A DNA stretch of 30,152 bases from Bordetella parapertussis (GCA_945862305.1 CAMAXF010000011.1:1-30152), one strand, 5' to 3'. Numbered from the stretch's first letter, positions 1 to 7,504 are shown. Notes: generated from the letters alone by a model not told the origin. Made by a program: numbers and translations.

Positions 1-758
1 CGGCTCAGGGCGGCTGCGCTCTGATAACCCACCTGACTCGCGACTGACTTGAGTCCAACGCCCTGTGCAATCAGTGATTGGGCGAGTGATACCCGCCAGT
101 CTGTGAGGTAGCCAAGGGGCGTTGTTCCCATTGCTGCCTTGAACTGGGCCGCGAAGCTCGCTCGGGACATTCCTGCGACCTGTGCCAAGTGTTCGAGCGA
201 CCAGTTCTTCTGAGGCTCTCGATGAATCGCGGTAACTGATTTCAGGAGCCGATCGTCACCCAGCGCCTTGGTCACACCCATCGGCAGCGCTCCAGTCGCG
301 ATGAGATGACGAAAGAGGACGAGTAAAAAGTACTGGAGAAGTTGGCTGGTCGCAAATCCCCTCCCACATCGATCCGCAAAGGCCTCCTCGAGAATGAGGC
401 TGCTCGCTGATCTCAAGGCGGAGCCCTCAGCGATTGGAATAGTCAAGATCTTGGGATCGATGAGCGTGAGTGGGTTCTGGTAACGCTGGCCGAAATCAAA
501 CTCGGCCGAGACGATTCGGGCCTGTGGATGTGGGATGAGTCTGTGAGGCTCACCATGCGGCGAGAACACAATGCTCGGCGCATCAATCTTCACGCATTCT
601 TGATGGCCGCCCTCCAGGTGTACTCGACCCGCCTCAATCCAGTGCAGATGGCCCAGTATCGGGGTCTTCTCCATGGAAACGGCGTCTTGGATATCTCCTG
701 AGAACAAAAGGCGGACCTTGGGCGGGAAACGTTCGAGGATGGGCGTGAGTCGATCCAT
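1..758 (-). CDS. AraC-family transcriptional regulator with N-terminal cupin domain (3' end missing)
   Basis: About 252 residues can be read from the ATG at 758 to the window edge with no stop, so the C-terminus is missing. The first ~180 residues look like the cupin-type ligand domain of AraC regulators (IDAPSIVFSPHGEPHRLIPH). The first DNA-binding helix-turn-helix is WSLEHLAQVAGMSRASFAAQ. The second begins VGLKSVASQVGYQS and is cut at ALSR, so only about 15-30 residues should be lacking. No clear Shine-Dalgarno sequence precedes the ATG. The gene diverges from the peroxiredoxin-like gene at 846 across an 87-bp gap, the usual place for an AraC regulator controlling its neighbour. That role is inferred and the ligand is unknown. 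Confidence 0.88.
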   Translation of the reverse strand, partial: MDRLTPILERFPPKVRLLFSGDIQDAVSMEKTPILGHLHWIEAGRVHLEGGHQECVKIDAPSIVFSPHGEPHRLIPHPQARIVSAEFDFGQRYQNPLTLIDPKILTIPIAEGSALRSASSLILEEAFADRCGRGFATSQLLQYFLLVLFRHLIATGALPMGVTKALGDDRLLKSVTAIHREPQKNWSLEHLAQVAGMSRASFAAQFKAAMGTTPLGYLTDWRVSLAQSLIAQGVGLKSVASQVGYQSAAALS

Positions 759-845
759 TTTTAGACGATTTGTTGTGTTAAGTAGACTTTGTGATCCCAA
801 TCGTACTCGATAATCCTAATCTCATCCCTACCAGGAGTCATTCAA
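759..845. promoter_or_regulatory. Divergent promoter region between AraC regulator and peroxiredoxin-like gene
   Basis: The 87-bp AT-rich gap separates two divergent genes. A GATAAT hexamer at 809-814 is a fair -10 element for the rightward genes, but no good -35 sits 16-18 bp upstream. That would fit an activator-dependent promoter. AGGAG at 833-837, eight bases before the ATG at 846, is a clear ribosome binding site. Confidence 0.35.
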
Positions 846-1382
846 ATGTTGATGCCCCGTCATGCCGTTCCAGCACTGAAAGTCCCCACGCTTGCACACG
901 GTGACTTCGATCTCTCGGTGGATTCACCCACCCAATTCACGTTGATCTCGTTTTACCGTGGCTTACATTGCCCCATCTGCGCAAAGTACCTGCTTGAGTT
1001 GGGCCGCCTTCAGCCAGAGTTCGAAAAGCGGGGGGTCCGAGTCATCGCCATCAGCAGTGATGAAGAAGCTCGCGCACAGGAAATGGCGAAAAAGGTGAAT
1101 TCGCCTGATCTTCCGTTTGGGTACGGTCTGGCGCTATCGGACGCGAGAGCCTGGGGCCTCTACATTTCGACTTCTCGGGGAACGACCTCGATCGGAATTG
1201 AAGAGCCCGCACTGTTCTCCGAACCCGGTGTCTTCCTTGTTCGCCCTGACGGCACGCTCTACTACGGCGCCGTGCAGACCATGCCATTTGCTCGACCGCA
1301 TTTTGATGAGTTGCTGGCAGCAATCGATTTTGCGATCGACAAGAACTACCCTGCTCGCGGCGAGTACACAGGAGAGGTCTGA
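846..1382 (+). CDS. Peroxiredoxin-like (AhpC/TSA fold) protein
   Basis: This 178-residue thioredoxin-fold protein carries FYRGLHCPICAKYLLELGRL, with Cys42 and Cys45 forming a CxxC (CPIC) site, followed by RVIAISSDEEARAQEMA, typical of AhpC/TSA redoxins. The C-terminal part (EPGVFLVRPDGTLYYGAVQT) is the strand region of the same fold. It probably reduces peroxides or disulfides in the cytoplasm, since no signal peptide is visible. The start is set by AGGAG eight bases before ATG 846; ATG 852 is possible. It is the first gene after the AraC regulator, with a tautomerase gene 89 bp downstream. AraC plus redoxin pairs are common, but the substrate cannot be told from sequence. Confidence 0.82.
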   Translation: MLMPRHAVPALKVPTLAHGDFDLSVDSPTQFTLISFYRGLHCPICAKYLLELGRLQPEFEKRGVRVIAISSDEEARAQEMAKKVNSPDLPFGYGLALSDARAWGLYISTSRGTTSIGIEEPALFSEPGVFLVRPDGTLYYGAVQTMPFARPHFDELLAAIDFAIDKNYPARGEYTGEV

Positions 1383-1471
1383 CCGCTAGTTATTTGTTAA
1401 TGAGTTTTCCTTATAACCATCGGTCACCGGGAGACTCTAGACTCGGCCTTCATCTCACATGGAGCAGAAAG

Positions 1472-1861
1472 ATGCCACTTGTACGAATTGATGTTTCGAA
1501 GTCCTCGCCGGCAGGCCTTGCTCGAGCAATCGGCGAGCGGGTTTATCGGGCCATGCACGAAGAGATCAATGTTCCCGAAAATGACCACTTCCAGATTCTC
1601 TCGACGCATGAGGCAGACGAGCTGGTAAGACCAGCTCAATATCTGGGGGTTGAGTACTCGGATGGGCTGGTCTTTATTCAGATCACCCTCAATCAGGGTC
1701 GAACCACAGAGCTCAAGAAACGGCTCTATCGGCGAATTGCTCGGGACGTCTCAACGGAGTTGGGTCTGCGCATTCAAGACATCTTCATCAGTCTCGTTGA
1801 GGTTGACAAAGAAAACTGGTCCTTTGGTAACGGTGACATGCAATATGGGCCGAAGACGTAA
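1472..1861 (+). CDS. Tautomerase family protein (4-oxalocrotonate tautomerase superfamily)
   Basis: The 129-residue protein starts MPLVRIDV. Removal of Met would expose Pro1, the catalytic base of the tautomerase/MIF superfamily. The length is that of the longer single-chain members (two beta-alpha-beta units) rather than the ~62-residue classical 4-OT. Conserved parts include ENDHFQILSTHEADELV and GRTTELKKRLYRRIARDV. The reading frame is open upstream to 1394, but ATG 1472 is preferred because it gives the N-terminal proline and has GGAG (1461-1464) just upstream. It lies between the redoxin-like and DsrE-like genes on the same strand and is probably co-transcribed. The substrate is unknown. 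Confidence 0.85.
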   Translation: MPLVRIDVSKSSPAGLARAIGERVYRAMHEEINVPENDHFQILSTHEADELVRPAQYLGVEYSDGLVFIQITLNQGRTTELKKRLYRRIARDVSTELGLRIQDIFISLVEVDKENWSFGNGDMQYGPKT

Positions 1862-1899
1862 ACCAAGAAGAAGTTCAAATTCATCACAGGAGTAGCGAA

Positions 1900-2343
1900 A
1901 TGAAGACAAGCAATCGTTGGCTAAGCAGTCTGGCGCTGTCCCTCTGCCTCGGCCTCTCTGGCCTGGGTGTCTCTGCAGCAGACAGCGAAAAGGCGGTCTA
2001 TCACATCGATAACGCAGCCGTTCAGGCCACCAAGGCACTGAGGAACATCCGTAACCATCTAGATACTGCCCCGAGCACCAAGGTCGTGGTGGTTACACAC
2101 GCAGAAGGAGTCGACTTCCTCTTTGATGGCGCGAAAGACTCTAAGAACCCCAACGTTGACTACGGGGCTTTGGTCTCTGCTCTTAAGGCCCGAGGTGTGC
2201 GGTTCGAAGTCTGCGAGATCACCCTCAAGAACAGAAATCTCAAGCGTGATCAGTTCAACTTAGATGCTGAGTTCACCCCGTCTGGAGTCGCACGCGTGAC
2301 GCAACTGCAGGTTCGTGAAGGCTTTGCGTACCTCAAACCATAG
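1900..2343 (+). CDS. Periplasmic DsrE-family protein
   Basis: The 147-residue protein has an N-terminal signal peptide (about residues 1-27, ending GVSAAD). A DsrE/F-like domain follows: TKVVVVTHAEGVDFLF is the first strand and loop, and ALVSALKARGVRFEVCEITLK carries the single conserved Cys105. In related DsrE proteins this position is the cysteine that carries sulfur or acts in redox chemistry. The start ATG has AGGAG (1889-1893) six bases upstream. It lies 38 bp after the tautomerase gene and abuts the DM13 gene, so an operon is likely. A sulfur-transfer role is family-based inference; no sulfur oxidation genes are nearby. Confidence 0.8.
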   Translation: MKTSNRWLSSLALSLCLGLSGLGVSAADSEKAVYHIDNAAVQATKALRNIRNHLDTAPSTKVVVVTHAEGVDFLFDGAKDSKNPNVDYGALVSALKARGVRFEVCEITLKNRNLKRDQFNLDAEFTPSGVARVTQLQVREGFAYLKP

Positions 2344-2355
2344 GTGCGAAACTTC

Positions 2356-2865
2356 ATGGAGCGTCTCAGCATTTCGGCAAAGCCAATCCTCTTCCTGGTT
2401 CTTGCGATCTGGATTCCTACCATCGCTAACGCTCAAGTGCTCGATGCCATTCGGGGGCATGCCCAAGATCTCAAGGCTCGATTCAGCGATCACAAGAAGA
2501 TCGATGGCGAGGTCGTAAAGCGAGGCGAGATCGACACCAAGGCCAAGGGCCAAGACATGCTGCACAGCTCGTCTGGAACTTGGTCACTGGTCAGGTCCGA
2601 CAACCAGCTATACCTGCAGTCGGGAGAAGACTTTCGATCCAGTCCAGGCCCCGACTACCACGTCTATATCAGCAGTGGTCCGGCGATCAAGGATAACCCA
2701 GAGTTCAACGACAAGCAGATAGAAGTCGCTCGTTTAACCAAGCCAAACGGAGCGGCCTACTACCCGCTCAAAACCCAGAGCATCGACGATGTGAGGAGCG
2801 TGCTCATCTGGTGCAAGCAATTTAAGGAATACATAGGCTCCGTAGACTTGGTAGCGGAGAAGTAG
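2356..2865 (+). CDS. DM13-domain protein, exported
   Basis: The 169-residue protein has a signal peptide (residues 1 to about 26, ending TIANAQ). Its DM13 domain runs over roughly the last 95 residues: SSGTWSLVRS, LYLQSGEDFRSSPGPDYHVY and the C-terminal WCKQFKEYIGSVDLV. The Cys in WCKQF and the GPD-hVY core are hallmarks of DM13, a domain proposed to act in electron transfer in the periplasm or at the cell surface. An in-frame GTG at 2344 directly follows the preceding stop. ATG 2356 is preferred because AGGTG lies about nine bases before it and the signal peptide then begins normally. It is the last gene of the peroxiredoxin-tautomerase-DsrE-DM13 run. Confidence 0.8.
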   Translation: MERLSISAKPILFLVLAIWIPTIANAQVLDAIRGHAQDLKARFSDHKKIDGEVVKRGEIDTKAKGQDMLHSSSGTWSLVRSDNQLYLQSGEDFRSSPGPDYHVYISSGPAIKDNPEFNDKQIEVARLTKPNGAAYYPLKTQSIDDVRSVLIWCKQFKEYIGSVDLVAEK

Positions 2866-2997
2866 CAGCGCCTAAGGGCTAGGAATCCAGCCGGAAACCG
2901 ATGCCTTCAACGTTTTGTCGATGCACAAAGCAACGGGGATGAGCGGCATAGCGCATTATGCTGCTTAAATTGACAACAACTTTTCGAAGGAGTTGAG

Positions 2998-3069
2998 ATG
3001 GAAGACGAGGGTTGCTGTGGGAATGGGACTTGCATCATTAACGCGGAGACTCTCAAACCCACTATTTAA
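2998..3069 (+). CDS. Cys-rich 23-residue mini-ORF of unknown function
   Basis: A short open frame reads MEDEGCCGNGTCIINAETLK followed by PTI and a stop. AAGGAG at 2987-2992, five bases before the ATG, is among the best ribosome binding sites in the window, which argues for translation. Three cysteines lie in a CC-x4-C cluster near an acidic start. The frame fills an otherwise empty 339-bp gap between the DM13 and HiPIP genes. Possible roles are a small metal- or cluster-binding peptide, a precursor peptide, or a leader peptide whose cysteine codons sense charged tRNA-Cys. A small hairpin follows the stop. I recognise no family. Confidence 0.45.
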   Translation: MEDEGCCGNGTCIINAETLKPTI

Positions 3070-3074
3070 AGTAA

Positions 3075-3092
3075 AGGCGTCACAAAACGCCT
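3075..3092 (+). other. Small stem-loop after the Cys-rich mini-ORF
   Basis: AGGCGT (3075-3080) pairs perfectly with ACGCCT (3087-3092) across a six-base loop, five bases after the mini-ORF stop. No T-run follows, so it is not a classical intrinsic terminator. The perfect 10-bp palindrome CTACGCGTAG (3091-3100) begins in its right arm. It could be an attenuator or an mRNA-end structure. Confidence 0.4.
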
Positions 3093-3204
3093 ACGCGTAG
3101 CGGCAGGTTGGCGAGTCAGGATACGGCCGCGGTGGTTTTGGGAATATCATTTGAGTCTAGGCAGGCGCATTTCCACCCATCCACCTACTCATTTGGAGCT
3201 CGAC

Positions 3205-3504
3205 ATGAATTCACGACGCACTTTTGTTATCCACTCGGCTGTTGGACTCGGACTACTGGGCTCAGGACTGGCAGTTCAGGCTCAAGCCATGGTTGCAGAA
3301 ACAGATCCTCAGGCGACTGCACTTGGCTACAAGGCCGACACGACCAAGGTCGACAACAAGAAGTACCCAAAGCACCAGGCCAGCCAGAACTGCGCCAACT
3401 GCGCCCTCTACAAGAAAGCCTCGGACAAGGCCGGCGGATGTACGATTTTCGCGGGTAAACAAGTTGCCGCAACAGGATGGTGCTCCGCCTGGGCAAAGGC
3501 GTAA
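3205..3504 (+). CDS. High-potential iron-sulfur protein (HiPIP)
   Basis: This 99-residue protein begins MNSRRTFVIHSAVGLGLLGS, a Tat-type signal peptide with twin Arg and an AQA-like cleavage region near residue 28. The mature part has the four HiPIP cluster cysteines in the standard spacing: Cys63 and Cys66 (CANC), Cys79 (GGCTIF) and Cys93 (GWCSAW). It should bind one [4Fe-4S] cluster in the periplasm and carry single electrons, for example from the cytochrome bc1 complex to an oxidase or a photosynthetic reaction centre. ATG 3205 is chosen because it puts RR at residues 4-5 and has GGAG (3195-3198) upstream. The Cys-rich mini-ORF precedes it and a BLUF gene follows. Confidence 0.95.
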   Translation: MNSRRTFVIHSAVGLGLLGSGLAVQAQAMVAETDPQATALGYKADTTKVDNKKYPKHQASQNCANCALYKKASDKAGGCTIFAGKQVAATGWCSAWAKA

Positions 3505-3682
3505 TTCAGAATCTCGGCAGGGCCTGGTCCTTCAAAGGAACAAGCCAACCGACATAGATGCCGGACGAACCTCTGGAGGACCGCTATCGCGCTCCTCCGG
3601 GCTCGTCTCGGCTCTCAAGGCCTGGTTGTCATCGCCACAGGTCAGCTAAGACCGCTAGCTCGAACGTAACAGGTAAAAAGCC

Positions 3683-4129
3683 ATGACATCGCCAGAAGAG
3701 CTTCAAAGGGACGAGCCGCTCAAGGGTCTGCAAGACGACCTGCTCTACAACCTCGTGTACTGCAGTCATGCGTCGGTAGGCGTTGATGACATGGCTGTAG
3801 AAGCCATTGTGGCCACGTCTCGCCGCCGAAACCCGCCCTTGGGAATTACAGGGCTGCTGGTTTTTGGCGGCGGCGTTTTCTTTCAGTGGATCGAAGGACC
3901 CAAGGCACATGTGACCCGACTAATGGAACTGATCACGTCAGACCCTCGACATGAGACTGTTGTCATACTGAGTACCAGTGAGGAGGTTCGAGAGCGCATT
4001 TTTCCGAACTGGGACATGGAATTGGTCGGGCAAGAAGACATCCGTGAGGTGCTGCTGGATGCCCTCGAACAGGCCAACGACGCACAAAGTTCGGCTGCGC
4101 TCCAACTGCTGCTCGAACGGGTCGCATAA
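3683..4129 (+). CDS. Stand-alone BLUF-domain blue-light photoreceptor
   Basis: The 148-residue protein has a BLUF domain over residues 21-115. All the flavin-site residues of AppA-type BLUF domains are visible: Tyr26 (LVYCS), Asn50 (RRNPPLGITGLL), Gln68 in VFFQWIEG, and Trp110/Met112 in FPNWDMEL. The FFQW.EG motif is especially AppA-like. It binds FAD non-covalently and switches hydrogen bonding around Gln68 on blue light. Only a ~30-residue helical tail follows, so the output must be through a partner protein. The start has AGGT upstream. It is convergent with btaB, with a 19-bp gap between the ends. The partner is unknown; a PpaA/AerR-like regulator lies 20 kb away. Confidence 0.93.
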   Translation: MTSPEELQRDEPLKGLQDDLLYNLVYCSHASVGVDDMAVEAIVATSRRRNPPLGITGLLVFGGGVFFQWIEGPKAHVTRLMELITSDPRHETVVILSTSEEVRERIFPNWDMELVGQEDIREVLLDALEQANDAQSSAALQLLLERVA

Positions 4130-4148
4130 CCCTTCTGGCGAAGATCTC

Positions 4149-4820
4149 TTAGGTTGCAACTGCCTTTGCTGAAGTATCGCCAACAACGCCACTGGCCTGC
4201 TGAAGCATGGCGCTCACACAGTACCGCCCAAGCCTCCACGAGGCCGTTACTCGCATGGAGCCGGGCATCGATTCAAAGAGCTCTGGCCTCGGATAGACCT
4301 CGAAACGGTTGAGGAACCACAGCAGTGCCTCTCGGGCAACGCCTGGCCAGCCCTGCAGATCTCCGAAGTCCACCACATGGATCGCCCCGCCGTCTCTCAG
4401 CCAGCCACTTGCGTTCTGCATGGCCAGCGCTGGCTCGGGCATCATGGAGAGCGAATACGGAAACAAAACCGCATCCACTGCCTCCGGCGGCTTGTAGGAC
4501 TCCGCATAGCCACGGACCAACACCACCTGATCTTGCAGCCCAGCCTGCCGAATGTTTCGTTGAGCCACTTCCAGCATGGCGCCAGACGCATCGACTCCGA
4601 TGATCTGCAAGTCTGGTCGGCGTCGGGCCAGACGAATCAAGTTGTGCGCGGTGCCGCAGCCCAGTTCACAGACCCTGCCCCCTTGGGGCGGATTCAATCC
4701 ATCGACCAATGCATCTCGACCAAATAGGAAAAAGGGCCTGGTCCAGTCATACACGTATCGGGTCCAGCGGTAGACCCCATCCATTTTCTCACCATGCTGC
4801 TCTAAGCCCTGAAACGCCAT
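4149..4820 (-). CDS. btaB: BtaB-like SAM-dependent N-methyltransferase (betaine lipid synthesis)
   Basis: This 223-residue class I methyltransferase has motif I CELGCGTA at residues 51-58, the acidic strand-2 end IIGVDASG near 73-80, and a post-motif LFPYSLSMMPEP. It should methylate the amino group of diacylglycerylhomoserine three times to give the betaine lipid DGTS, at the inner membrane. The assignment rests on the immediately upstream btaA: the btaA stop and this start share one base (TGATG at 4822-4818), so the two are translationally coupled. No signal peptide or membrane segment is evident. Alone it could be any small-molecule methyltransferase, but the btaA context makes BtaB the best call. 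Confidence 0.87.
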   Translation of the reverse strand: MAFQGLEQHGEKMDGVYRWTRYVYDWTRPFFLFGRDALVDGLNPPQGGRVCELGCGTAHNLIRLARRRPDLQIIGVDASGAMLEVAQRNIRQAGLQDQVVLVRGYAESYKPPEAVDAVLFPYSLSMMPEPALAMQNASGWLRDGGAIHVVDFGDLQGWPGVAREALLWFLNRFEVYPRPELFESMPGSMRVTASWRLGRYCVSAMLQQASGVVGDTSAKAVAT

Positions 4821-6037
4821 CAGGCTGGCATGCGTCGCATGAGGTGAAAGCCCCCGTAGATGGCGGACCGATCCTGCTGATGCAGTTGTTTGGACAACTG
4901 CTCCTCGTAGTGCCAGTGCTGAAGAACGGCTGGATTCACACGGCCCAGGAGAATGTTCTCTTCTCCTGCTGTCCGGAAAATGACCCTTGCACCCGAGCTT
5001 GCCGTTCGGTCAATCTCTGACCACAGGGCATTGAGCTGCTGATCGTTCATCCAGTCTTGGGCATCGAGCAAGACAAAGGCGTCAATCGATTCCTGGGGCT
5101 GCTCGGCCATGAAGGTGGTGGCGATCTTCCGATGGATGGCCACGTTGTCGATGCGATCTCGCAGGTGCGCATAGTGCTGCCGCTTTAGGTAGCGCGGTAC
5201 CGCCTGCCGTGCCTCGGTGTCGTAGCGTCTTCCGAACGCCTGCCAGGCAAAGTAGTTGGTGGCCAGGTCGAAGTCACAGGCAAGCCTGCGCAAACGATCG
5301 TGCACGACATGTGCCATCGACGGGGCATCACCCTGGAGCTTTTCGAACTGGGCCGCCGGAATGCCAAGCCCGTAGAGGGCCAACGGTGTTTGAAGTGCCC
5401 GACGAACCATGGGACGCTTGAGCACCCGACCCATGGTGGCATCAAATATTTCCACCTGCTCCTGCCGATTCTTGGCCGAGAGGATGTCTTGCGGATTCAC
5501 CCCGAAAAGCCGCGCAAAGAAGTGACTCACGCCGATGAAACGACCAAGCACCCCATTGGCATAGAAATTGCGGGTAAACGCATGGATCCGGGGCCGCAGA
5601 GGTGCCCGCTTCTCCCAGTAGGCTCGACTGGCCCCATCCAGGTGCGGGGCCACCTTGTCCCTGTAAAGCCTCAGATTATCCTGCTGGTCTGCATGGCCGA
5701 AGAAGTTGAAGAACTCGTCATGCGACTCAAACGCCCTGACGGATGCATGCTTGAGTCTATTGAGCGCAATGTGTGCACGGCTGAGGTCCAGCGCAGAGAT
5801 GTGAACATCTGCGGCCGTGAGCATATTGAGAAGATTGCAGCCTCCCGAGGCAATCGCAAGAACATGCTCACCGTCTCGGAGGCCGAGGGCTTCGAGATCC
5901 ACCTCCGGGTCTTCCCAGATCTGGGGGTAGACAAGATGGTTGAACAGGGAGGCAAAGAAGCGATCCGAGAGCCGCAGCCCTTGGTCAGAAGGTGAATCGC
6001 CAAGAACGGCATCGACTGCAATGGAGTTGGTTGCCAT
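4820..6037 (-). CDS. btaA: BtaA-like S-adenosylmethionine:diacylglycerol 3-amino-3-carboxypropyl transferase
   Basis: The 405-residue protein matches the DUF3419/BtaA family in length and motifs: LFNHLVYPQIWEDPEVDLEAL (about 31-51), the SAM-binding stretch VLAIASGGCNLLNML (59-73), and ISALDLSRAHIALNRLKHA. BtaA moves the aminocarboxypropyl group of SAM onto diacylglycerol to form diacylglycerylhomoserine, the first step of betaine lipid (DGTS) synthesis, which lets cells replace phospholipids when phosphate is short. ATG 6037 is preferred over the in-frame GTG 6061 because GGGAGG lies ten bases upstream. A Pho-box candidate lies 62 bp upstream in the right orientation. btaB follows, coupled by a one-base overlap. 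Confidence 0.93.
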   Translation of the reverse strand: MATNSIAVDAVLGDSPSDQGLRLSDRFFASLFNHLVYPQIWEDPEVDLEALGLRDGEHVLAIASGGCNLLNMLTAADVHISALDLSRAHIALNRLKHASVRAFESHDEFFNFFGHADQQDNLRLYRDKVAPHLDGASRAYWEKRAPLRPRIHAFTRNFYANGVLGRFIGVSHFFARLFGVNPQDILSAKNRQEQVEIFDATMGRVLKRPMVRRALQTPLALYGLGIPAAQFEKLQGDAPSMAHVVHDRLRRLACDFDLATNYFAWQAFGRRYDTEARQAVPRYLKRQHYAHLRDRIDNVAIHRKIATTFMAEQPQESIDAFVLLDAQDWMNDQQLNALWSEIDRTASSGARVIFRTAGEENILLGRVNPAVLQHWHYEEQLSKQLHQQDRSAIYGGFHLMRRMPA

Positions 6038-6098
6038 GAATACTGAGCCTCCCGCTGACACTGTTTTAGAAATGTTTCAGAAAGATTGAACGATGAAC

Positions 6099-6116
6099 AT
6101 GACAGTTCAGTGACGC
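6099..6116 (-). promoter_or_regulatory. Candidate Pho box (PhoB site) upstream of btaA
   Basis: On the minus strand the sequence reads GCGTCAC-tgaa-CTGTCAT. These are two heptamers with the GTCA core repeated at the 11-bp pitch of a PhoB box (consensus CTGTCAT, four bases, CTGTCAT). The second heptamer is a perfect match. The box points towards btaA, 62 bp before its ATG, and also lies in the only gap before the divergent phosphodiesterase gene. Confidence 0.62.
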
Positions 6117-6184
6117 GCGCAGCAGGCCAGTAATATCTCGCCCCGTTGTTAACATGCGGCGAAGCAAATGTCGGGACCCAACAA

Positions 6185-7414
6185 ATGATCAATCTCTACC
6201 GTCGGGCTGTTGTGGCCCTGCTGACTGGGCTGATCGGCCTCGCCGTTCAGGCGGCTGACCAACGCGCGGTGCCCAAGCCCATGGTGATTCTCATCGGCAT
6301 TGATGGCTTTCGGGCCGACTACCTTGCGCGTGGCCATGCGCCAAACCTGCAACGGCTGGCAGCAGGCGGGGCTCGGGTTGAGGAACTCACGCCCGTCTTT
6401 CCCTCCGTGACCTTCCCCAACCATGTGAGCATCGTGACCGGCCGATACCCGGGGCGACACGGCATTTTGAACAACGCCATGGTCGACCCCACCATCACCC
6501 ATCAGGTCTTTCGCCTGCGAGATCGTGCAGCGGTCACGAACCCGGCCTGGTGGTCAGAGGCCGAACCCATCTGGGTCACCGCCGGCAGGCAGGGGCGCAT
6601 CAGTTCAACCCTGTTCTGGCCGGGGTCTGAGGTATTGATCAACGGCATACAGCCGAGAGACTGGCTGCCCTACCAGCACGACCTCAGCTCCAAGGAGCGT
6701 GCAGAGCGACTGCTCACTTGGCTGACCGACATTCGTCCAGATCGGCCACAGGCCGACTTCGCCACACTTTATTTCTCCGACGTGGACTCCGAGGGGCACG
6801 CCCATGGCCCAGACAGTGCACAGGTCAATCAGGCCATGGAACGGGTGGACGCCGCCATAGGACTGCTGATCGACGGGTTACGGAACGCAGGCCTCTGGGA
6901 CAAGACCACACTCGTCATTGTCTCGGACCATGGCATGAGCCATGTGCCCTTGGGCCAGTCCATCGATGGATTTGCACTGCTTCGGAGTTTCCCCAATGCG
7001 CGCTGGGAATGGACGGGCCCGGCCCCCGCGTTGCGCTTGGGCGGTGAATCACAAGAGGCTGTTCTGGCTGCTCTCTCCAGAGAGCCAAACCTGCAGTGTT
7101 GGACCAAGGCCCTGGCACCAGAGCGGCTCGGTCCACTCGAACACCGACGCGTTCCGGATGTCGTCTGTCTGGCGAGGCTGGGATGGTCACTCAGCGACCG
7201 GCGGCTAGCCTTTCCCATACCAGGGCAGCACGGCTTTGACCCTGAGCACCCGGAGATGCAGGGCTTCCTGATTGCCCACGGGCCAACCATCAAGCCAGTG
7301 TCCCTGGCGCGAATGCCCAATCGAGAGGTCTACCCCCTGCTCTGCAGGCTCTTGGGAATTGAGCCGGCTGCGCATGATGCAAGCGGGTTACTTGCCGCAC
7401 AGGTGCTCAAGTAG
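6185..7414 (+). CDS. Secreted NPP-type alkaline phosphatase superfamily phosphodiesterase
   Basis: The 409-residue enzyme has a signal peptide (residues 1-24, ending AVQAAD). It carries the full metal site of nucleotide pyrophosphatase/phosphodiesterases: Asp40 (IGIDGFR), nucleophile Thr76 (SVTFPNH), Asp201 and His205 (FSDVDSEGHAHGP), Asp248-His249 (VSDHGM) and His349 (GQHGFD). It should hydrolyse phosphodiesters in the periplasm using two zinc ions; substrates in this family include nucleotides and phospholipid head groups. ATG 6185 is chosen over an open TTG at 6146 because it begins directly at the signal peptide; the Shine-Dalgarno sequence is weak. It shares the Pho-box gap with btaA and precedes phnD, so a phosphate-scavenging role is likely. 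Confidence 0.9.
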   Translation: MINLYRRAVVALLTGLIGLAVQAADQRAVPKPMVILIGIDGFRADYLARGHAPNLQRLAAGGARVEELTPVFPSVTFPNHVSIVTGRYPGRHGILNNAMVDPTITHQVFRLRDRAAVTNPAWWSEAEPIWVTAGRQGRISSTLFWPGSEVLINGIQPRDWLPYQHDLSSKERAERLLTWLTDIRPDRPQADFATLYFSDVDSEGHAHGPDSAQVNQAMERVDAAIGLLIDGLRNAGLWDKTTLVIVSDHGMSHVPLGQSIDGFALLRSFPNARWEWTGPAPALRLGGESQEAVLAALSREPNLQCWTKALAPERLGPLEHRRVPDVVCLARLGWSLSDRRLAFPIPGQHGFDPEHPEMQGFLIAHGPTIKPVSLARMPNREVYPLLCRLLGIEPAAHDASGLLAAQVLK

Positions 7415-7429
7415 TTTCAGCCCCCGGCT

Positions 7430-7447
7430 GCTTCACAAGTTTGTCAT
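7430..7447 (+). promoter_or_regulatory. Weak Pho-box candidate upstream of phnD
   Basis: GCTTCAC-aagt-TTGTCAT has two heptamers spaced by four bases, as in a PhoB site. The second matches the consensus in six of seven positions, the first in only three. It lies 57 bp before the phnD start, where a PhoB site would be expected. Confidence 0.35.
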
Positions 7448-7504
7448 CTCCCCACCCCAGAATTCGACCGAGCCGTCTAACCCCTCACGCCAGGAGTTCA
7501 ATTC

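Noticed and set aside
3091..3100. CTACGCGTAG palindrome as a regulator site
   Set aside because: It is a single 10-bp palindrome with no second copy nearby; chance cannot be ruled out.
3558..3686. A 42-codon frame ending in an ATGA overlap with the BLUF start
   Set aside because: It has no ribosome binding site, and its Pro/Arg/Ser-rich sequence looks like random high-GC reading. The overlap may be chance.
5300..5995. Plus-strand frame of 231 codons opposite btaA
   Set aside because: It mirrors the btaA coding frame and has no recognisable motif or ribosome binding site.
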